Notes under the pieces: generated by a model
Told to the model about the DNA's origin: nothing
The model's database searches: none
Seen by the model: the letters and a program-made list of their open reading frames with translations, nothing else
From: Aeromicrobium erythreum
Lineage (GTDB): Bacteria > Actinomycetota > Actinomycetes > Propionibacteriales > Nocardioidaceae
Length of the DNA: 64,000 bases
Direction of reading: 5' to 3'
Assembly: GCF_001509405.1 (NCBI RefSeq)
Contig: NZ_CP011502.1
Span: 434,001 to 498,000, forward strand
Part shown: positions 33,246 to 41,650 of the stretch, piece by piece
Layout of the letters: each line of letters starts with the position of its first letter
Position numbering within the stretch: position 1 is the stretch's first letter
Made by a program: the position numbers and the translations under genes

Positions 33246-33953
33246 GTGACCTGGGCCGTGCTCGGTGGGCTGGTGCTGCTCGCCCTCGTCGACAGCACGA
33301 GCGCCGGCACGTTGCTGCTCCCGCTCTGGATGCTGGTCGCCCCACGGGTGCGGCCGAATCGGGTGCTGCTGTTCCTCGCCACGGTGGCGGTGTTCTACGC
33401 GGCGGTCGGCGTGGTGCTCCTGCTCGGCGTCGATGCCGTCCTCGACGCGGTCTCAGGCGCCGGAGACGCCCTCGCCCGCAACCGTCCGCTGGCCGTGGTG
33501 CAGCTGCTGGTCGGCGCGGCGCTGTTCTGGTGGAGCTGGCCCCTCGAGCGACGTGCCAAGGAGCGCGGTGGTCCGAGCCCGCGCGCCGTGCGGTGGCGGG
33601 CGGCGCTGCAGGGCGAGGGGGTGCCGGCGCGCACGACGGTGCTCGTCGCGCTCGTGGCGACCGTCCTCGAGCTGGCGACGATGCTGCCCTACCTCGCCGC
33701 GATGGGCCTGCTGTCGCGGTCCGGCCTCGAACGACCCTGGCAGCTCCTCGTGCTGCTCGGGTACGTCGCTGTCATGGTGCTGCCGGCCCTCGTGCTGCTC
33801 GCCCTGCGTCTGGTGGCGGCGCGCCGGGTGGAGCCGTGGCTCGAGCGCATCGACGCGTGGATGACGGCCCGCAGCGGCGTCGCGATGAGCTGGATCGTCG
33901 GCCTGGTGGGCTTCCTGGTCGGTGCCGACGCGCTGTCGCGCCTGACGACCTGA
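33246..33953 (+). CDS. GAP/Sap family (LysE-like) membrane protein
   Basis: 235 residues with six predicted helices. DSTSAGTLLLPLWMLVAP near the N-terminus is the signature of the GAP family (PF11139), which includes proteins of mycobacterial glycopeptidolipid and sulfolipid export. GTG start after GAGAGGGAGG. No lipid biosynthesis genes adjoin it, so the substrate is open. Convergent with otsA. Confidence 0.83.
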   Translation: MTWAVLGGLVLLALVDSTSAGTLLLPLWMLVAPRVRPNRVLLFLATVAVFYAAVGVVLLLGVDAVLDAVSGAGDALARNRPLAVVQLLVGAALFWWSWPLERRAKERGGPSPRAVRWRAALQGEGVPARTTVLVALVATVLELATMLPYLAAMGLLSRSGLERPWQLLVLLGYVAVMVLPALVLLALRLVAARRVEPWLERIDAWMTARSGVAMSWIVGLVGFLVGADALSRLTT

Positions 33954-33978
33954 GCCGTCCCGGACGTCGCCGTCCTCG

Positions 33979-35436
33979 TCAGCGGCGCCGCGTGGTCGTC
34001 TCGGGGTTGTCGCGCGCGGGTCGCGGCGTCTTGTCGTGCGTGTGGCGCACGGTGCGCAGGTCGTCGAGGAAGCGCGTGGCCCACAGCTCGATGTCGTTCT
34101 CGACCACCTGCTTGCGCATCGCCTTCATGCGGCGGGTGCGCTCCTTCTCGGGCGCGCGGATCGCCTCGAGCAGCGCCTCCTTGAGACCGTTGATGTCGTA
34201 GGGATTCACCCGGTACGCCTGGCGCAGCTCGGCGGCCGCCCCGGCGAACTCGCTCAGCACCAGGGCGCCGTCGTCGTCGTAGCGGCACGCCACGTACTCT
34301 TTGGCGACGAGGTTCATCCCGTCGCGCAGCGGCGTCACGACCATGACGTCGGCCGCGCGGTACAGCGCCGCCATCTCCTCGCGCGGGTAGGAGGCGTGCA
34401 GGTAGGTGATGGGCTGCGCGCCGATCCGCCCGACGTCGCCGTTGATGCGACCGACGAGGCGGTCGATGTCGTCGCGCAGCAGCCGGTACTGCTCGACGCG
34501 CTCGCGCGACGGCGTGGCCACCTGCACGAAGACGGCGTCGTCGACGTCGACCGCACCCTCGGTGACCAGCTCGCCGAACGCGCGGAGCCGCTGCCGCAGG
34601 CCCTTGGTGTAGTCGAGGCGGTCGATGCCGAGCAGCACGCACCGCGGATTGCCAAGGCTCTCGCGGATCTCGGCGGCGCGGGCGACCACCTCGGGTCGGC
34701 GCGCCATCTCCTCGAACCCGGCCGCGTCGATCGAGATCGGGTAGGCGCGGGCCGTGACCGTCCGCCCGTCCTCGAGGTAGACCGTGTCGCGGTGCGTCTT
34801 GTGCCCGACCCGCTGACGCACCAGGCGGACGAAGTTCTGCGCCGCCCCCGGGAGCTGGAAGCCGACGAGGTCGGCGCCGAGCAGCCCCTCGAGGATGGAG
34901 CGGCGCCACGGCAGCTGCTGGAAGAGCTCGTTGGGCGGGAAGGGGATGTGCAGGAAGAAGCCGATGCGCAGGTCGGGGCGCAGCTCGCGCAGCATCTGGG
35001 GGACGAGCTGCAGCTGGTAGTCCTGCACCCAGACGACGGCGTTGCGCCGCGCGATCCGCGCCGCCTTCTTGGCGAAGCGACGGTTGACCTCGACGTAGGA
35101 CTCCCACCACTCGCGGTGGAACTCCGGCGGGGCGACGACGTCGTGGTACAGCGGCCAGAGCGTCGCGTTGGAGAAGCCCTCGTAGTACTCCTCGTACTCC
35201 TGGCCGGTCAGGTGCACCGGCACGAGGGTGATGCCGTCGTGCTCGAACGTGCGCAGCTTCTCATCTGGTGCGCCGTGCCAGCCGATCCACGCGCCACCGT
35301 TGCGTCGCATGACGGGCTCGAGCGCCGTCACGAGACCACCGGGGGAGGTGCGCCAGGTGGTGCTGCCGTCGGGCTGGACCACACGATCGACGGGCAGCCG
35401 GTTGGCGATCACCACGAAGTCAGCCGTTGCCGCCAT
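33979..35436 (-). CDS. otsA: Alpha,alpha-trehalose-phosphate synthase (UDP-forming)
   Basis: 485 residues, GT20. [13 protein letters not shown] and [20 protein letters not shown] open the N-terminal domain; [11 protein letters not shown] and [18 protein letters not shown] carry the glucose-6-phosphate and UDP-glucose contacts. It makes trehalose-6-phosphate in the cytoplasm. ATG at 35436 lies 6 bases from a TAGGGT box with no ribosome site (leaderless). The partner phosphatase otsB is 2 kb away on the other strand. Confidence 0.95.
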   Translation of the reverse strand: MAATADFVVIANRLPVDRVVQPDGSTTWRTSPGGLVTALEPVMRRNGGAWIGWHGAPDEKLRTFEHDGITLVPVHLTGQEYEEYYEGFSNATLWPLYHDVVAPPEFHREWWESYVEVNRRFAKKAARIARRNAVVWVQDYQLQLVPQMLRELRPDLRIGFFLHIPFPPNELFQQLPWRRSILEGLLGADLVGFQLPGAAQNFVRLVRQRVGHKTHRDTVYLEDGRTVTARAYPISIDAAGFEEMARRPEVVARAAEIRESLGNPRCVLLGIDRLDYTKGLRQRLRAFGELVTEGAVDVDDAVFVQVATPSRERVEQYRLLRDDIDRLVGRINGDVGRIGAQPITYLHASYPREEMAALYRAADVMVVTPLRDGMNLVAKEYVACRYDDDGALVLSEFAGAAAELRQAYRVNPYDINGLKEALLEAIRAPEKERTRRMKAMRKQVVENDIELWATRFLDDLRTVRHTHDKTPRPARDNPETTTRRR

Positions 35437-35442
35437 GCCCCC

Positions 35443-35448
35443 ACCCTA
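35443..35448 (-). promoter_or_regulatory. -10 box TAGGGT for otsA (leaderless type)
   Basis: On the minus strand TAGGGT ends 6 bases before the otsA ATG. The same TAGGGTGGGGGC string precedes pxpA. Confidence 0.5.
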
Positions 35449-35510
35449 GGGGGTCGCGCCGACGTCGCCCCTCGACGACGCACCTCGACGTCACGCGCGT
35501 CGGCGTCGGG

Positions 35511-36554
35511 TCAGGCGCGCGTGCGGACGCCGACCTGCTCGAGGATCGTGTCCATCAGCTCCTGCAGCTGCACGGTCGCGTCCAGCGGCAGCAGGTCGGA
35601 CTCGGTGCGTCCCGCGCGCAGGCACGCGGCGACCTCGACCGCCTCGTGGGCGTAGCCCCGGCCGATCACCGGGACGTCGATCGTCTCGGCGTCGTCGCCG
35701 CGCACGAGGGTGAACGACGTGGGGTGGTGGAAGCGCCGCCCGATCTCGATGCGTCCCTCGGTGCCGGCCACGGAGGCCGTGTTGTCGGACTGCGCGAGCT
35801 GCGTCCACGCCAGGCTCGAGACGGGCTCGACCCCACGATCTCCGCACCCGTCGTGCACCAGCGTGGCCCCGCCGGCCACGTCGAAGCCGCGCTCGTGCAG
35901 CGCCCCTGCGGCGGCGACGGTGTGCGGCTGGCCGAGCAGCAGGTGCGCGAACGTGAGCGGGTAGATGCCGATGTCGAGCAGTGCGCTCGCGCCGAGCTCG
36001 GGCTCCCACAGCCGGGCCACGTCGGGGTCCGCGACGAAGCCCAGCTCGGCTCGCACCTCGCCCAGCTCTCCCAGCGCGCCGTCGCCGACGAGCCGCTGCA
36101 CCTCCCGGATCACGGGGTTGGTGCGCATCCACATCGCCTCCGCGAGGAACAGACCGCGCTCGCGTGCGTGCTCGACCAGCCGTCGGCCGCTCGCGGCGTC
36201 GAGGGTCAGCGCCTTCTCGCACAGCACCGCCTTGCCCGCGTCGAGGCACAGCGTCGCGTCCTCCAGGTGGCGTCCGTGCGGGCTGGCCACGTAGACGACG
36301 TCGACCTCGGGGTCGGCCGCGAGCTCCTCGTAGCTGCCGTAGCCGCGGGCGTCGGCGGAGCCGTGCTCGGCCACGAAGGCCCTCGCCCGCTCCACGTCGC
36401 GCGAGCCCGCGGCGACGACCTCGTGGTCGTCCAGCAGGGCCAGGTCGCGGGCGAAGCTGCCGGCGATCTTGCCGGTCGCGAGCACGCCCCAGCGCAGCGG
36501 GCGGTCGGCGGGGACGGGCGCGGCAGGTACGGGTGCGGCGGGGGTCGGCGACAT
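35511..36554 (-). CDS. Gfo/Idh/MocA family oxidoreductase
   Basis: 347 residues. N-terminal Rossmann domain with GVLATGKIAGSFARDLALL, and the family lysine in VLCEKALTLD (usual EKP is EKA here). The C-terminal alpha/beta domain starts near residue 130 (AEAMWMRTNPVIREVQ). Members oxidise or reduce sugars, cyclitols or trans-dihydrodiols with NAD(P). Location between otsA and the DUF3263 gene gives no firm substrate. Confidence 0.9.
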   Translation of the reverse strand: MSPTPAAPVPAAPVPADRPLRWGVLATGKIAGSFARDLALLDDHEVVAAGSRDVERARAFVAEHGSADARGYGSYEELAADPEVDVVYVASPHGRHLEDATLCLDAGKAVLCEKALTLDAASGRRLVEHARERGLFLAEAMWMRTNPVIREVQRLVGDGALGELGEVRAELGFVADPDVARLWEPELGASALLDIGIYPLTFAHLLLGQPHTVAAAGALHERGFDVAGGATLVHDGCGDRGVEPVSSLAWTQLAQSDNTASVAGTEGRIEIGRRFHHPTSFTLVRGDDAETIDVPVIGRGYAHEAVEVAACLRAGRTESDLLPLDATVQLQELMDTILEQVGVRTRA

Positions 36555-36615
36555 GTCCCACGCATACCAGACGATCCCGTCGTCGAAGCGAATGACAGGC
36601 GTGTGATTCCTGGGT

Positions 36616-36621
36616 TACGAT
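36616..36621 (+). promoter_or_regulatory. -10 box TACGAT for the DUF3263 gene (leaderless type)
   Basis: TACGAT ends 6 bases before the ATG at 36628. Confidence 0.55.
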
Positions 36622-36627
36622 CGGGCC

Positions 36628-36924
36628 ATGAGTGCAGCGGAGCAGCCGACCCACGAGACGGCACGCCCCGGCGACACCCTGACCGAGCGCGATCTGGAGA
36701 TGCTCGCGATGGAGCGGCTGTGGTGGCAGTTCGCGGGGGCCAAGGAGCAGGCCATCCGCGAGAAGTTCGACATGTCCGCCACCCGCTACTACCAGCTGCT
36801 CAACGCGCTGATCGACCGCGACGACGCCCTCGCCTTCGACCCGCTGCTGGTCAAGCGACTGCGTCGGCTGCGGGCCCAGCGCCAGCGCAGCCGGTCGGCG
36901 CGACGCCTCGGCATCGACCTCTGA
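36628..36924 (+). CDS. DUF3263 family small protein, probable helix-turn-helix
   Basis: 98 residues. The core MLAMERLWWQFAGAKEQAIR then FDMSATRYYQLLNALID matches the actinobacterial DUF3263 family, with a helix-turn-helix-like segment (SATRYYQLLNALI). The C-terminus is strongly basic (RRLRAQRQRSRSARR), consistent with nucleic acid binding. It is followed 14 bp later by the LytR_C-domain gene, the usual neighbour of this family in actinobacteria. Confidence 0.87.
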   Translation: MSAAEQPTHETARPGDTLTERDLEMLAMERLWWQFAGAKEQAIREKFDMSATRYYQLLNALIDRDDALAFDPLLVKRLRRLRAQRQRSRSARRLGIDL

Positions 36925-36938
36925 GACGCGGGCGGCTG

Positions 36939-37511
36939 GTGTCCGACCACCGACGCACGGTGACGCGCCGGGCGTTCGTCCTGCCGTCCTGGGCGCTCGT
37001 CACGTCCGCCGTCGTCGTCCTGCTCGGTGCCGGCTGGCTCGGCTGGATCGTCGTCGAAGGCGATGACACCGCAGCCGTCGCCGCGCCGACGTCGAGCCCC
37101 TCGAGCACGACCAGCCCCACCGCCTCGGCCTCGCCGAGCGCGTCGCCCAGCCCCACGCCGAGCCCGACGCCGAGCAGGACGCCGAGCCCCAGCCCGTCGC
37201 CCACGCCGACCCCCACCCGGACCACGCCGCCCGTCGACCGTTCCGCCGTGCCGGTCTCGGTGCTGAACGCCACCCGGACGCCCGGCCTGGCCCGGTCGGC
37301 CGGCGCCACCGTCACCGCGCGTGGTTGGACGCTCGCGGGTGTCGGCAACTGGCGCGGCTACGTGCCGGCCAGCACCGTCTACTACCCGGCCGGACGCGAG
37401 GCCGAGGCGCGGCAGCTCGCCGCCGACCTGGGCGTCTCGGCGGTCGCCCCGGCACCCGCCGGCATCAACCAGCAGCGCCTCACGCTCATCGTCGTGGCGC
37501 CCGTCACCTGA
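36939..37511 (+). CDS. LytR C-terminal domain protein with Pro/Ser/Thr linker
   Basis: 190 residues: one membrane helix (about 17-36), a low-complexity PSPTPSPTPS-type linker (about 50-105), then a LytR_C domain (about 108-185; VSVLNATRTPGLARSAGATV and YYPAGREAEARQLA). The domain accompanies LytR-CpsA-Psr ligases and is extracellular. The start is uncertain: GTG at 36939 lacks a good ribosome site and GTG at 36960 is possible. Probably transcribed with the DUF3263 gene. Confidence 0.8.
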   Translation: MSDHRRTVTRRAFVLPSWALVTSAVVVLLGAGWLGWIVVEGDDTAAVAAPTSSPSSTTSPTASASPSASPSPTPSPTPSRTPSPSPSPTPTPTRTTPPVDRSAVPVSVLNATRTPGLARSAGATVTARGWTLAGVGNWRGYVPASTVYYPAGREAEARQLAADLGVSAVAPAPAGINQQRLTLIVVAPVT

Positions 37512-37547
37512 CCCCAGGTCACGCCCCGTGCGGCCCCGTCGCAGTGT

Positions 37548-37553
37548 CATGAT
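37548..37553 (+). promoter_or_regulatory. -10-like box CATGAT for otsB (leaderless type)
   Basis: CATGAT ends 6 bases before the GTG at 37560; no ribosome site. Confidence 0.4.
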
Positions 37554-37559
37554 GCTGGG

Positions 37560-38378
37560 GTGCCTGCGGCAGATCCCCTGACGACGTCCGACGTCCCGGC
37601 CTCCCTGCTCGTCGAGCCCGAGCGCATCCTCCTCGGCCTCGACTTCGACGGCACGCTCGCGCACGTCGTCGACGACCCGACGCAGGCGTTCGCGCACCCC
37701 GACGCGGTGTCGGCGGTCGCGCGGCTGGGCCACGTGCTGGGCCAGGTCGCGATCATCACCGGTCGCCCGGTCGACCAGGCGCTCGCGCTGAGCGGCTTCT
37801 CCGGCATGCGCGGCCTCGAGCACCTCGTCGTGTGCGGGCAGTACGGCGCCGAGCGGTGGGACGCGGCCACCGGCACGCACCTGCGGCCCGACCGCCCGGC
37901 GTCGGTGGCCCGGCTCGCGGAGGTGCTGCCCGCCTGGCTCGCCGCGCACGACGCCGCGCACGTGCGGATCGAGGACAAGGGGCTCGCCGTCGCCGTCCAC
38001 ACGCGCGGCATCGACGCCGGTCTCATCCACGCGCTCGACGCCCCTCTGCGCGCCCTGGCCCACGAGCTCGACCTCGAGGTCGAGCCAGGTCGTCAGGTGC
38101 TCGAGCTGCGCGGGCACGCGACCGACAAGGGCGTGGCGCTGCGCGGCCTGCTCGCGGAGACGGGACTGCGCCGGGTCGTCTACGCCGGCGACGACCTGGG
38201 CGACCTGCCCGCCTACGACGCCGTCGACCAGCTGCGCACCGACGGGGGCGAGGGGGTGCTCGTCGCGTCGGCGTCGGGGGAGCAGGACGCGCTCGTCGGC
38301 CGGTCCGACGTCGTGCTCGACGGCCCCGACGCGGTGGCCGCGTGGCTGACCGCCTGGGCGGACGCGCTCGACGCGTGA
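37560..38378 (+). CDS. otsB: Trehalose-6-phosphate phosphatase
   Basis: 272 residues, HAD superfamily. The nucleophile motif is LLGLDFDGTLAHV, motif II IITGRP, and the late acidic motif YAGDDLGDLPAYDAV. It removes phosphate from the OtsA product to give trehalose. GTG at 37560 on the leaderless spacing. Its stop overlaps the following small gene by 4 bp. Confidence 0.92.
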   Translation: MPAADPLTTSDVPASLLVEPERILLGLDFDGTLAHVVDDPTQAFAHPDAVSAVARLGHVLGQVAIITGRPVDQALALSGFSGMRGLEHLVVCGQYGAERWDAATGTHLRPDRPASVARLAEVLPAWLAAHDAAHVRIEDKGLAVAVHTRGIDAGLIHALDAPLRALAHELDLEVEPGRQVLELRGHATDKGVALRGLLAETGLRRVVYAGDDLGDLPAYDAVDQLRTDGGEGVLVASASGEQDALVGRSDVVLDGPDAVAAWLTAWADALDA

Positions 38379-38863
38379 GCATCCACGGCGCCGCCGACGG
38401 CTCGTGGGTGGGTCGTGGCACGCACACGCGCTGGACACGCGTGCGCACGGTCGTGAACTGGGCGAACCTCAGCACGCCGGTCGGGCTGCTGGCGGCACGC
38501 GCCGGCGGGGCGAGCCTGCACCCCATCGGTCGGGGTGTGCTGGTCGCCACCGGGTGGCGCTGGCGGCGCGCCGGTGTCGACGCGACGACCGTCGGGTCGG
38601 TCGTGCTCACGCCGCGCGACGTCGCCTGGTTGCGGGCGCGACCGGCGCTGATGCGCCACGAGGACCGGCACGTCACCCAGTACGCGTGGCTGCTGGGGCC
38701 GGCGTTCCTGCCGCTGTACCTGCTCGCCGCCGCGGTCTCGTGGGTCGCCACCGGCGACACCGCGTCGTGGAACCCGTTCGAGCGGCTGGCCGGGCTCGTC
38801 GACGGCGGGTACCGACCCGCGCGCACGCGGTGGTCCCGCCGTCGACGGTCGCCCGGCTGCTGA
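38375..38863 (+). CDS. Small membrane protein with HExxH-like motif, unknown function
   Basis: 162 residues from GTG, overlapping the otsB stop (GTGA). Residues about 90-125 hold MRHEDRHVTQYAWLLGPAFL, i.e. an HExxH motif directly before a membrane helix (FLPLYLLAAAVSWVA). Short proteins with R-H-E-x-R-H-x-x-Q before a hydrophobic segment recur in bacteria, without known activity as far as I know. A metalloprotease is possible but the third metal ligand is not obvious. Confidence 0.75.
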   Translation: MSIHGAADGSWVGRGTHTRWTRVRTVVNWANLSTPVGLLAARAGGASLHPIGRGVLVATGWRWRRAGVDATTVGSVVLTPRDVAWLRARPALMRHEDRHVTQYAWLLGPAFLPLYLLAAAVSWVATGDTASWNPFERLAGLVDGGYRPARTRWSRRRRSPGC

Positions 38864-38872
38864 CGGTGGGTC

Positions 38873-39244
38873 TCAGCCGACCGTGGCACTCCCTCCGGTC
38901 CGTTGCGCCCACTCCAGACTCAGCCGGACGTCGTCGAGGCCGGCGTAGCGCGTCTCGACCCGCGCCACGCACACGGCGACGTCCGTCGGGTCGTCGTGCT
39001 CCTCGCACTCCGCCGTCGCCTCCGAGAGCGTCGGCGGGTGCTCGACGCTGCCGTCGAGCCGCGTGACCGAGAACCCGTACCGGGCGTCGCCCTCCACGGC
39101 GACGATCGTGCTGCCGGGCCAGGGCGGCGCGGCGTCGCCGGCCGACGGCGCACCCGGGCTGGACAGGGCGCCGGGCAGGGCGGGGCTGAACAGGAAGGGA
39201 GCCGCGAGGGCGGCGAGCAGGGCGGGGACGGGGGGAACGGGCAC
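38873..39244 (-). CDS. Small secreted or membrane-anchored protein, unknown
   Basis: 123 residues. A hydrophobic proline/alanine-rich N-terminus (1-28) looks like a signal sequence; the mature part has two cysteines (TAECEEHDDPTDVAVCVARV) that could form a disulfide. Base composition and codon bias look coding, but no family is recognised. ATG at 39244 follows GGAGGTCACC. Convergent with the preceding gene. Confidence 0.6.
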   Translation of the reverse strand: MPVPPVPALLAALAAPFLFSPALPGALSSPGAPSAGDAAPPWPGSTIVAVEGDARYGFSVTRLDGSVEHPPTLSEATAECEEHDDPTDVAVCVARVETRYAGLDDVRLSLEWAQRTGGSATVG

Positions 39245-39435
39245 GGTGACCTCCGGATCGACGACGCCGGTCGGTCCGACGCCGCTCAGGACATGGCCGC
39301 TCGCGGCGGTCCGCGGTCCGCGGACCCAGCTGCTGTGGACGCGCGCCCGCGGGCCCGGCGTGCCACGCTCGGGCTGTGGACACCCGCCCTCCGGTGCTCG
39401 ACCCGCGGACGCGCGATCTCGTCATCCGGACCGAG

Positions 39436-39465
39436 TGGACACATGGTGAGACGCCTGCCTAGGCT
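39436..39465 (+). promoter_or_regulatory. Promoter of the riboswitch-thrC-moaD operon
   Basis: TGGACA (39436-39441) and TAGGCT (39460-39465) are 18 bp apart. Transcription would begin near 39472, at the 5' edge of the SAM-I aptamer. Confidence 0.6.
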
Positions 39466-39469
39466 GGTC

Positions 39470-39599
39470 TCGCTCATCCAGAGGGGTTCAGGGACACGGC
39501 CCGACGACGCCCCAGCAACCAGCTCCGCACGTCCGCCCCGGACGCGGGAGCCAGGTGCTCATTCCGTCCCGACCACCGTGGTCGGGAAAGATGACCAGG
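39470..39599 (+). ncRNA. SAM-I (S-box) riboswitch
   Basis: The strand reads CTCATCCAGAGG near its start, then ACGGCCCGACGACGCCCCAG and CAACC, a GGTGC before the P4-side, and ends GGGAAAGATGACC. This follows the S-box consensus in order (CUUAUCNAGAG, GGCCC.AUGAA.CC..GCAACC, AAGGUGC, GAAAGAUGA). The P1 core is TCATC with GATGA. It precedes the threonine-synthase-like gene by 9 bases, so SAM would repress by hiding the ribosome site AGGAGG (translation) or by terminating. Confidence 0.92.
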
Positions 39600-39607
39600 A
39601 GGTTCTC

Positions 39608-40924
39608 GTGAGCATCATCGCCCCCACCCCCACCGCCGCAGGCACGTCCGGCTCCGCCGACGACGCCGAGGTGGACGTCCGCGGCTCGCTCCGAGACGGC
39701 GCCTTCGGCTCCGCGACGGGCCTTGTCTGTCGCGAGTGCGGCGCGACGCGCGAGCTCGGCCCGCACTACGCGTGCCACGACTGCTTCGGCCCGCTCGAGG
39801 TCGCCTACGACTTCGGCACGGTCACCCGCGAGCAGATCGAGGCCGGCCCGCGCAACATCTGGCGCTACAAGGCCCTGCTGCCGGTCCCCGAGGACATCGA
39901 GTCCAGCCCCAACACCGAGCCCGGCTTCACGCGCCTGCTCGAGGCCCGCAACCTCGCCGACGAGCTCGGCATCGCGCGGCTGTGGGTGAAGGACGACAGC
40001 ACGAACCCCACCAACTCCTTCAAGGACCGCGTCGTCGCCTGTGCGCTGAGCGCCGCCACCGAGCTCGGCGCCAAGGTCTTCGCCTGCCCCTCGACCGGCA
40101 ACCTGGCCAACGCCGTGGCCGCGGCGGGTGCCCGCGCCGGCATCCGCACGGTGGTCTTCATCCCGAGCAACCTCGAGACGCCGAAGCAGGTCAACTCGGC
40201 CGTCTTCACCGACAACCTGGTGGCCGTCGAGGGCAACTACGACGACGTCAACAAGCTCGCCAGCGAGATCGCCGGCGAGGAGGACGGCTGGGCGTTCGTC
40301 AACGTCAACGTGCGTCCGTTCTACGCGGAGGGCTCCAAGACGCTCGGCTACGAGATCGCCGAGCAGCTGGGCTGGCGCCTGCCCGACCAGATCGTCATCC
40401 CCGTGGCGTCGGGCTCGCAGCTCACGAAGGTGCACAAGGCGTTCCAGGAGCTGATCACGCTGGGGCTCGTCGAGGACAAGCCCTACAAGGTCTTCGGCGC
40501 CCAGGCCGAGGGCTGCAACCCGGTGGCCACGGCGTTCGCCGAGGGCCACGACGCGATCCGTCCGGTCAAGCCCGACACGATCGCGAAGTCGCTGGCCATC
40601 GGCAACCCCGCCGACGGCATCTACGTCCTCGACGTGACGCGCTCGACCGGCGGCGCCGTCGAGCAGGTCAGCGACGACGAGATCCGCGAGGCGATCGTGC
40701 TGCTCGCCCGCACCGAGGGCATCTTCACGGAGACGGCCGGCGGCACCACGCTCGCCACGCTCAAGAAGCTCGTGGCCACGGGCGCGCTCGACCCGGACCT
40801 CGAGACGGTCTTCATCAACACCGGTCACGGCCTGAAGACCCTCGACGCGGTGTCGGGCTCGGTCGGACCGGCCGCGACCATCGCCCCCACCTACGACGCG
40901 TTCGTGGCCTCCGGCCTCGCCTGA
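39608..40924 (+). CDS. thrC: Threonine-synthase-like PLP enzyme under SAM riboswitch
   Basis: 438 residues, the long class of threonine synthase: an N-terminal zinc ribbon (C41, C44, C56, C59), PLP lysine about K139 in NPTNSFKDRVVA, and phosphate-binding VIPVASGSQLTKV. Known reaction of the family: O-phosphohomoserine to threonine. GTG at 39608 follows AGGAGG. Two contextual facts argue for methionine metabolism instead: the SAM-I riboswitch upstream and the MoaD/ThiS-like carrier 40 bp downstream. The enzyme may add sulfur from a thiocarboxylate to O-phosphohomoserine, giving homocysteine (inference). Ordinary threonine synthesis remains possible. Confidence 0.88.
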   Translation: MSIIAPTPTAAGTSGSADDAEVDVRGSLRDGAFGSATGLVCRECGATRELGPHYACHDCFGPLEVAYDFGTVTREQIEAGPRNIWRYKALLPVPEDIESSPNTEPGFTRLLEARNLADELGIARLWVKDDSTNPTNSFKDRVVACALSAATELGAKVFACPSTGNLANAVAAAGARAGIRTVVFIPSNLETPKQVNSAVFTDNLVAVEGNYDDVNKLASEIAGEEDGWAFVNVNVRPFYAEGSKTLGYEIAEQLGWRLPDQIVIPVASGSQLTKVHKAFQELITLGLVEDKPYKVFGAQAEGCNPVATAFAEGHDAIRPVKPDTIAKSLAIGNPADGIYVLDVTRSTGGAVEQVSDDEIREAIVLLARTEGIFTETAGGTTLATLKKLVATGALDPDLETVFINTGHGLKTLDAVSGSVGPAATIAPTYDAFVASGLA

Positions 40925-40964
40925 GCCCCGTCCGCCCAGCCCTCATCGAATCCAGGAGACCACT

Positions 40965-41243
40965 GTGTCCGTGTCCGTCCGCATCCCCACCATCCTGCGC
41001 AGCTACACCGGCGACTCCTCCTCGGTCTCGGCCGAGGGCGCCACGCTGACGGAGGTGCTCGACTCCCTCGAGTCGAACCACCCCGGCATCAAGGCGCGCA
41101 TCGTCGACGAGGACGGCAAGCTGCGTCGCTTCGTCAACGTCTACGTCGCCGAGGAGGACGTCCGCTTCGCGCAGGGTCTGGACACGCCCGTGAAGGACGG
41201 CAGCCAGGTCAGCATCATCCCCGCCGTCGCTGGGGGCGCCTGA
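40965..41243 (+). CDS. MoaD/ThiS family sulfur-carrier protein ending Gly-Gly-Ala
   Basis: 92 residues, beta-grasp fold (SVSVRIPTILRSYTGDSSSV, RRFVNVYVAEEDVRF). The C-terminus is IIPAVAGGA: the Gly-Gly tail that is activated to a thiocarboxylate, blocked by one alanine. A one-residue cap must be removed by a JAMM/Mec+-type peptidase before use, as for the homocysteine carrier HcyS of Wolinella (from memory). GTG start after GAGACCACT... with AGGAG further up. It follows the thrC-like gene by 40 bp and shares its SAM riboswitch. Confidence 0.88.
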   Translation: MSVSVRIPTILRSYTGDSSSVSAEGATLTEVLDSLESNHPGIKARIVDEDGKLRRFVNVYVAEEDVRFAQGLDTPVKDGSQVSIIPAVAGGA

Positions 41244-41282
41244 CCCCGAGGGCGCCCCGCGCCCGAGCGGGTCAGGCGGGTC

Positions 41283-41450
41283 GAGTGGTGCGCGCCGGAG
41301 GCGCCTGGCTGTATCGAGACCTGGTGGGAGTCCAGACCTGGTCTGCCCTGAGGGCTGACACAGCACGGACGAGTAGTGCGCGCCGAAGGCGCCCCGCCTG
41401 GAGCCCGCGCACCCAGGGCGTGGCCGCGCGGGAGATCGAGACCTGGTGGG
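41283..41450 (-). repeat. Family E repeats, two diverged copies, minus orientation
   Basis: GAGTRGTGCGCGCCGRAGGC (from 41283 and 41371) and ATCGAGACCTGGTGGG (41313-41328 and 41435-41450) occur twice. TATCGAGACC is the complement of the GGTCTCGATA core of the plus copies at 41473 and 41580. The 421-bp gap 41244-41664 holds only these repeats. Confidence 0.75.
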
Positions 41451-41472
41451 TGTGCAGACCCAGCCGCGCACG

Positions 41473-41543
41473 AGCCGTTGCCGGGTGGTCTCGATACGCC
41501 GGTCCGCGCTCCTTCGTCGCCGGACCGGCTACTCGACCAGCGG
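41473..41543 (+). repeat. Family E repeat, plus copy 1
   Basis: 71-bp unit beginning AGCCGTTGCCGGGTGGTCTC, with internal GCTCCTTCGTCGCC and GGCTACTCGACCA. It is repeated 107 bp downstream with only a few changes. Similar GGTCTCGATACG elements are common in actinobacterial intergenic regions. Confidence 0.9.
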
Positions 41544-41579
41544 TGGTCGCTTGTCGTCATGGCTCCGTGGTCGGCGTCC

Positions 41580-41650
41580 AGCCGTTGCCGGGTGGTCTCG
41601 ATACGCCTTCCCGCGCTCCTTCGTCGCCGGGACGGCTACTCGACCATCGG
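41580..41650 (+). repeat. Family E repeat, plus copy 2
   Basis: Direct repeat of 41473-41543, same length. It ends 15 bp before the stop of the convergent DUF4870 gene. Confidence 0.9.

Noticed and set aside
33979..36664. Very long alternative-frame ORFs over otsA and the Gfo/Idh gene on both strands
   Set aside because: Arginine/alanine-rich translations typical of GC-rich shadow frames, without any family signature.
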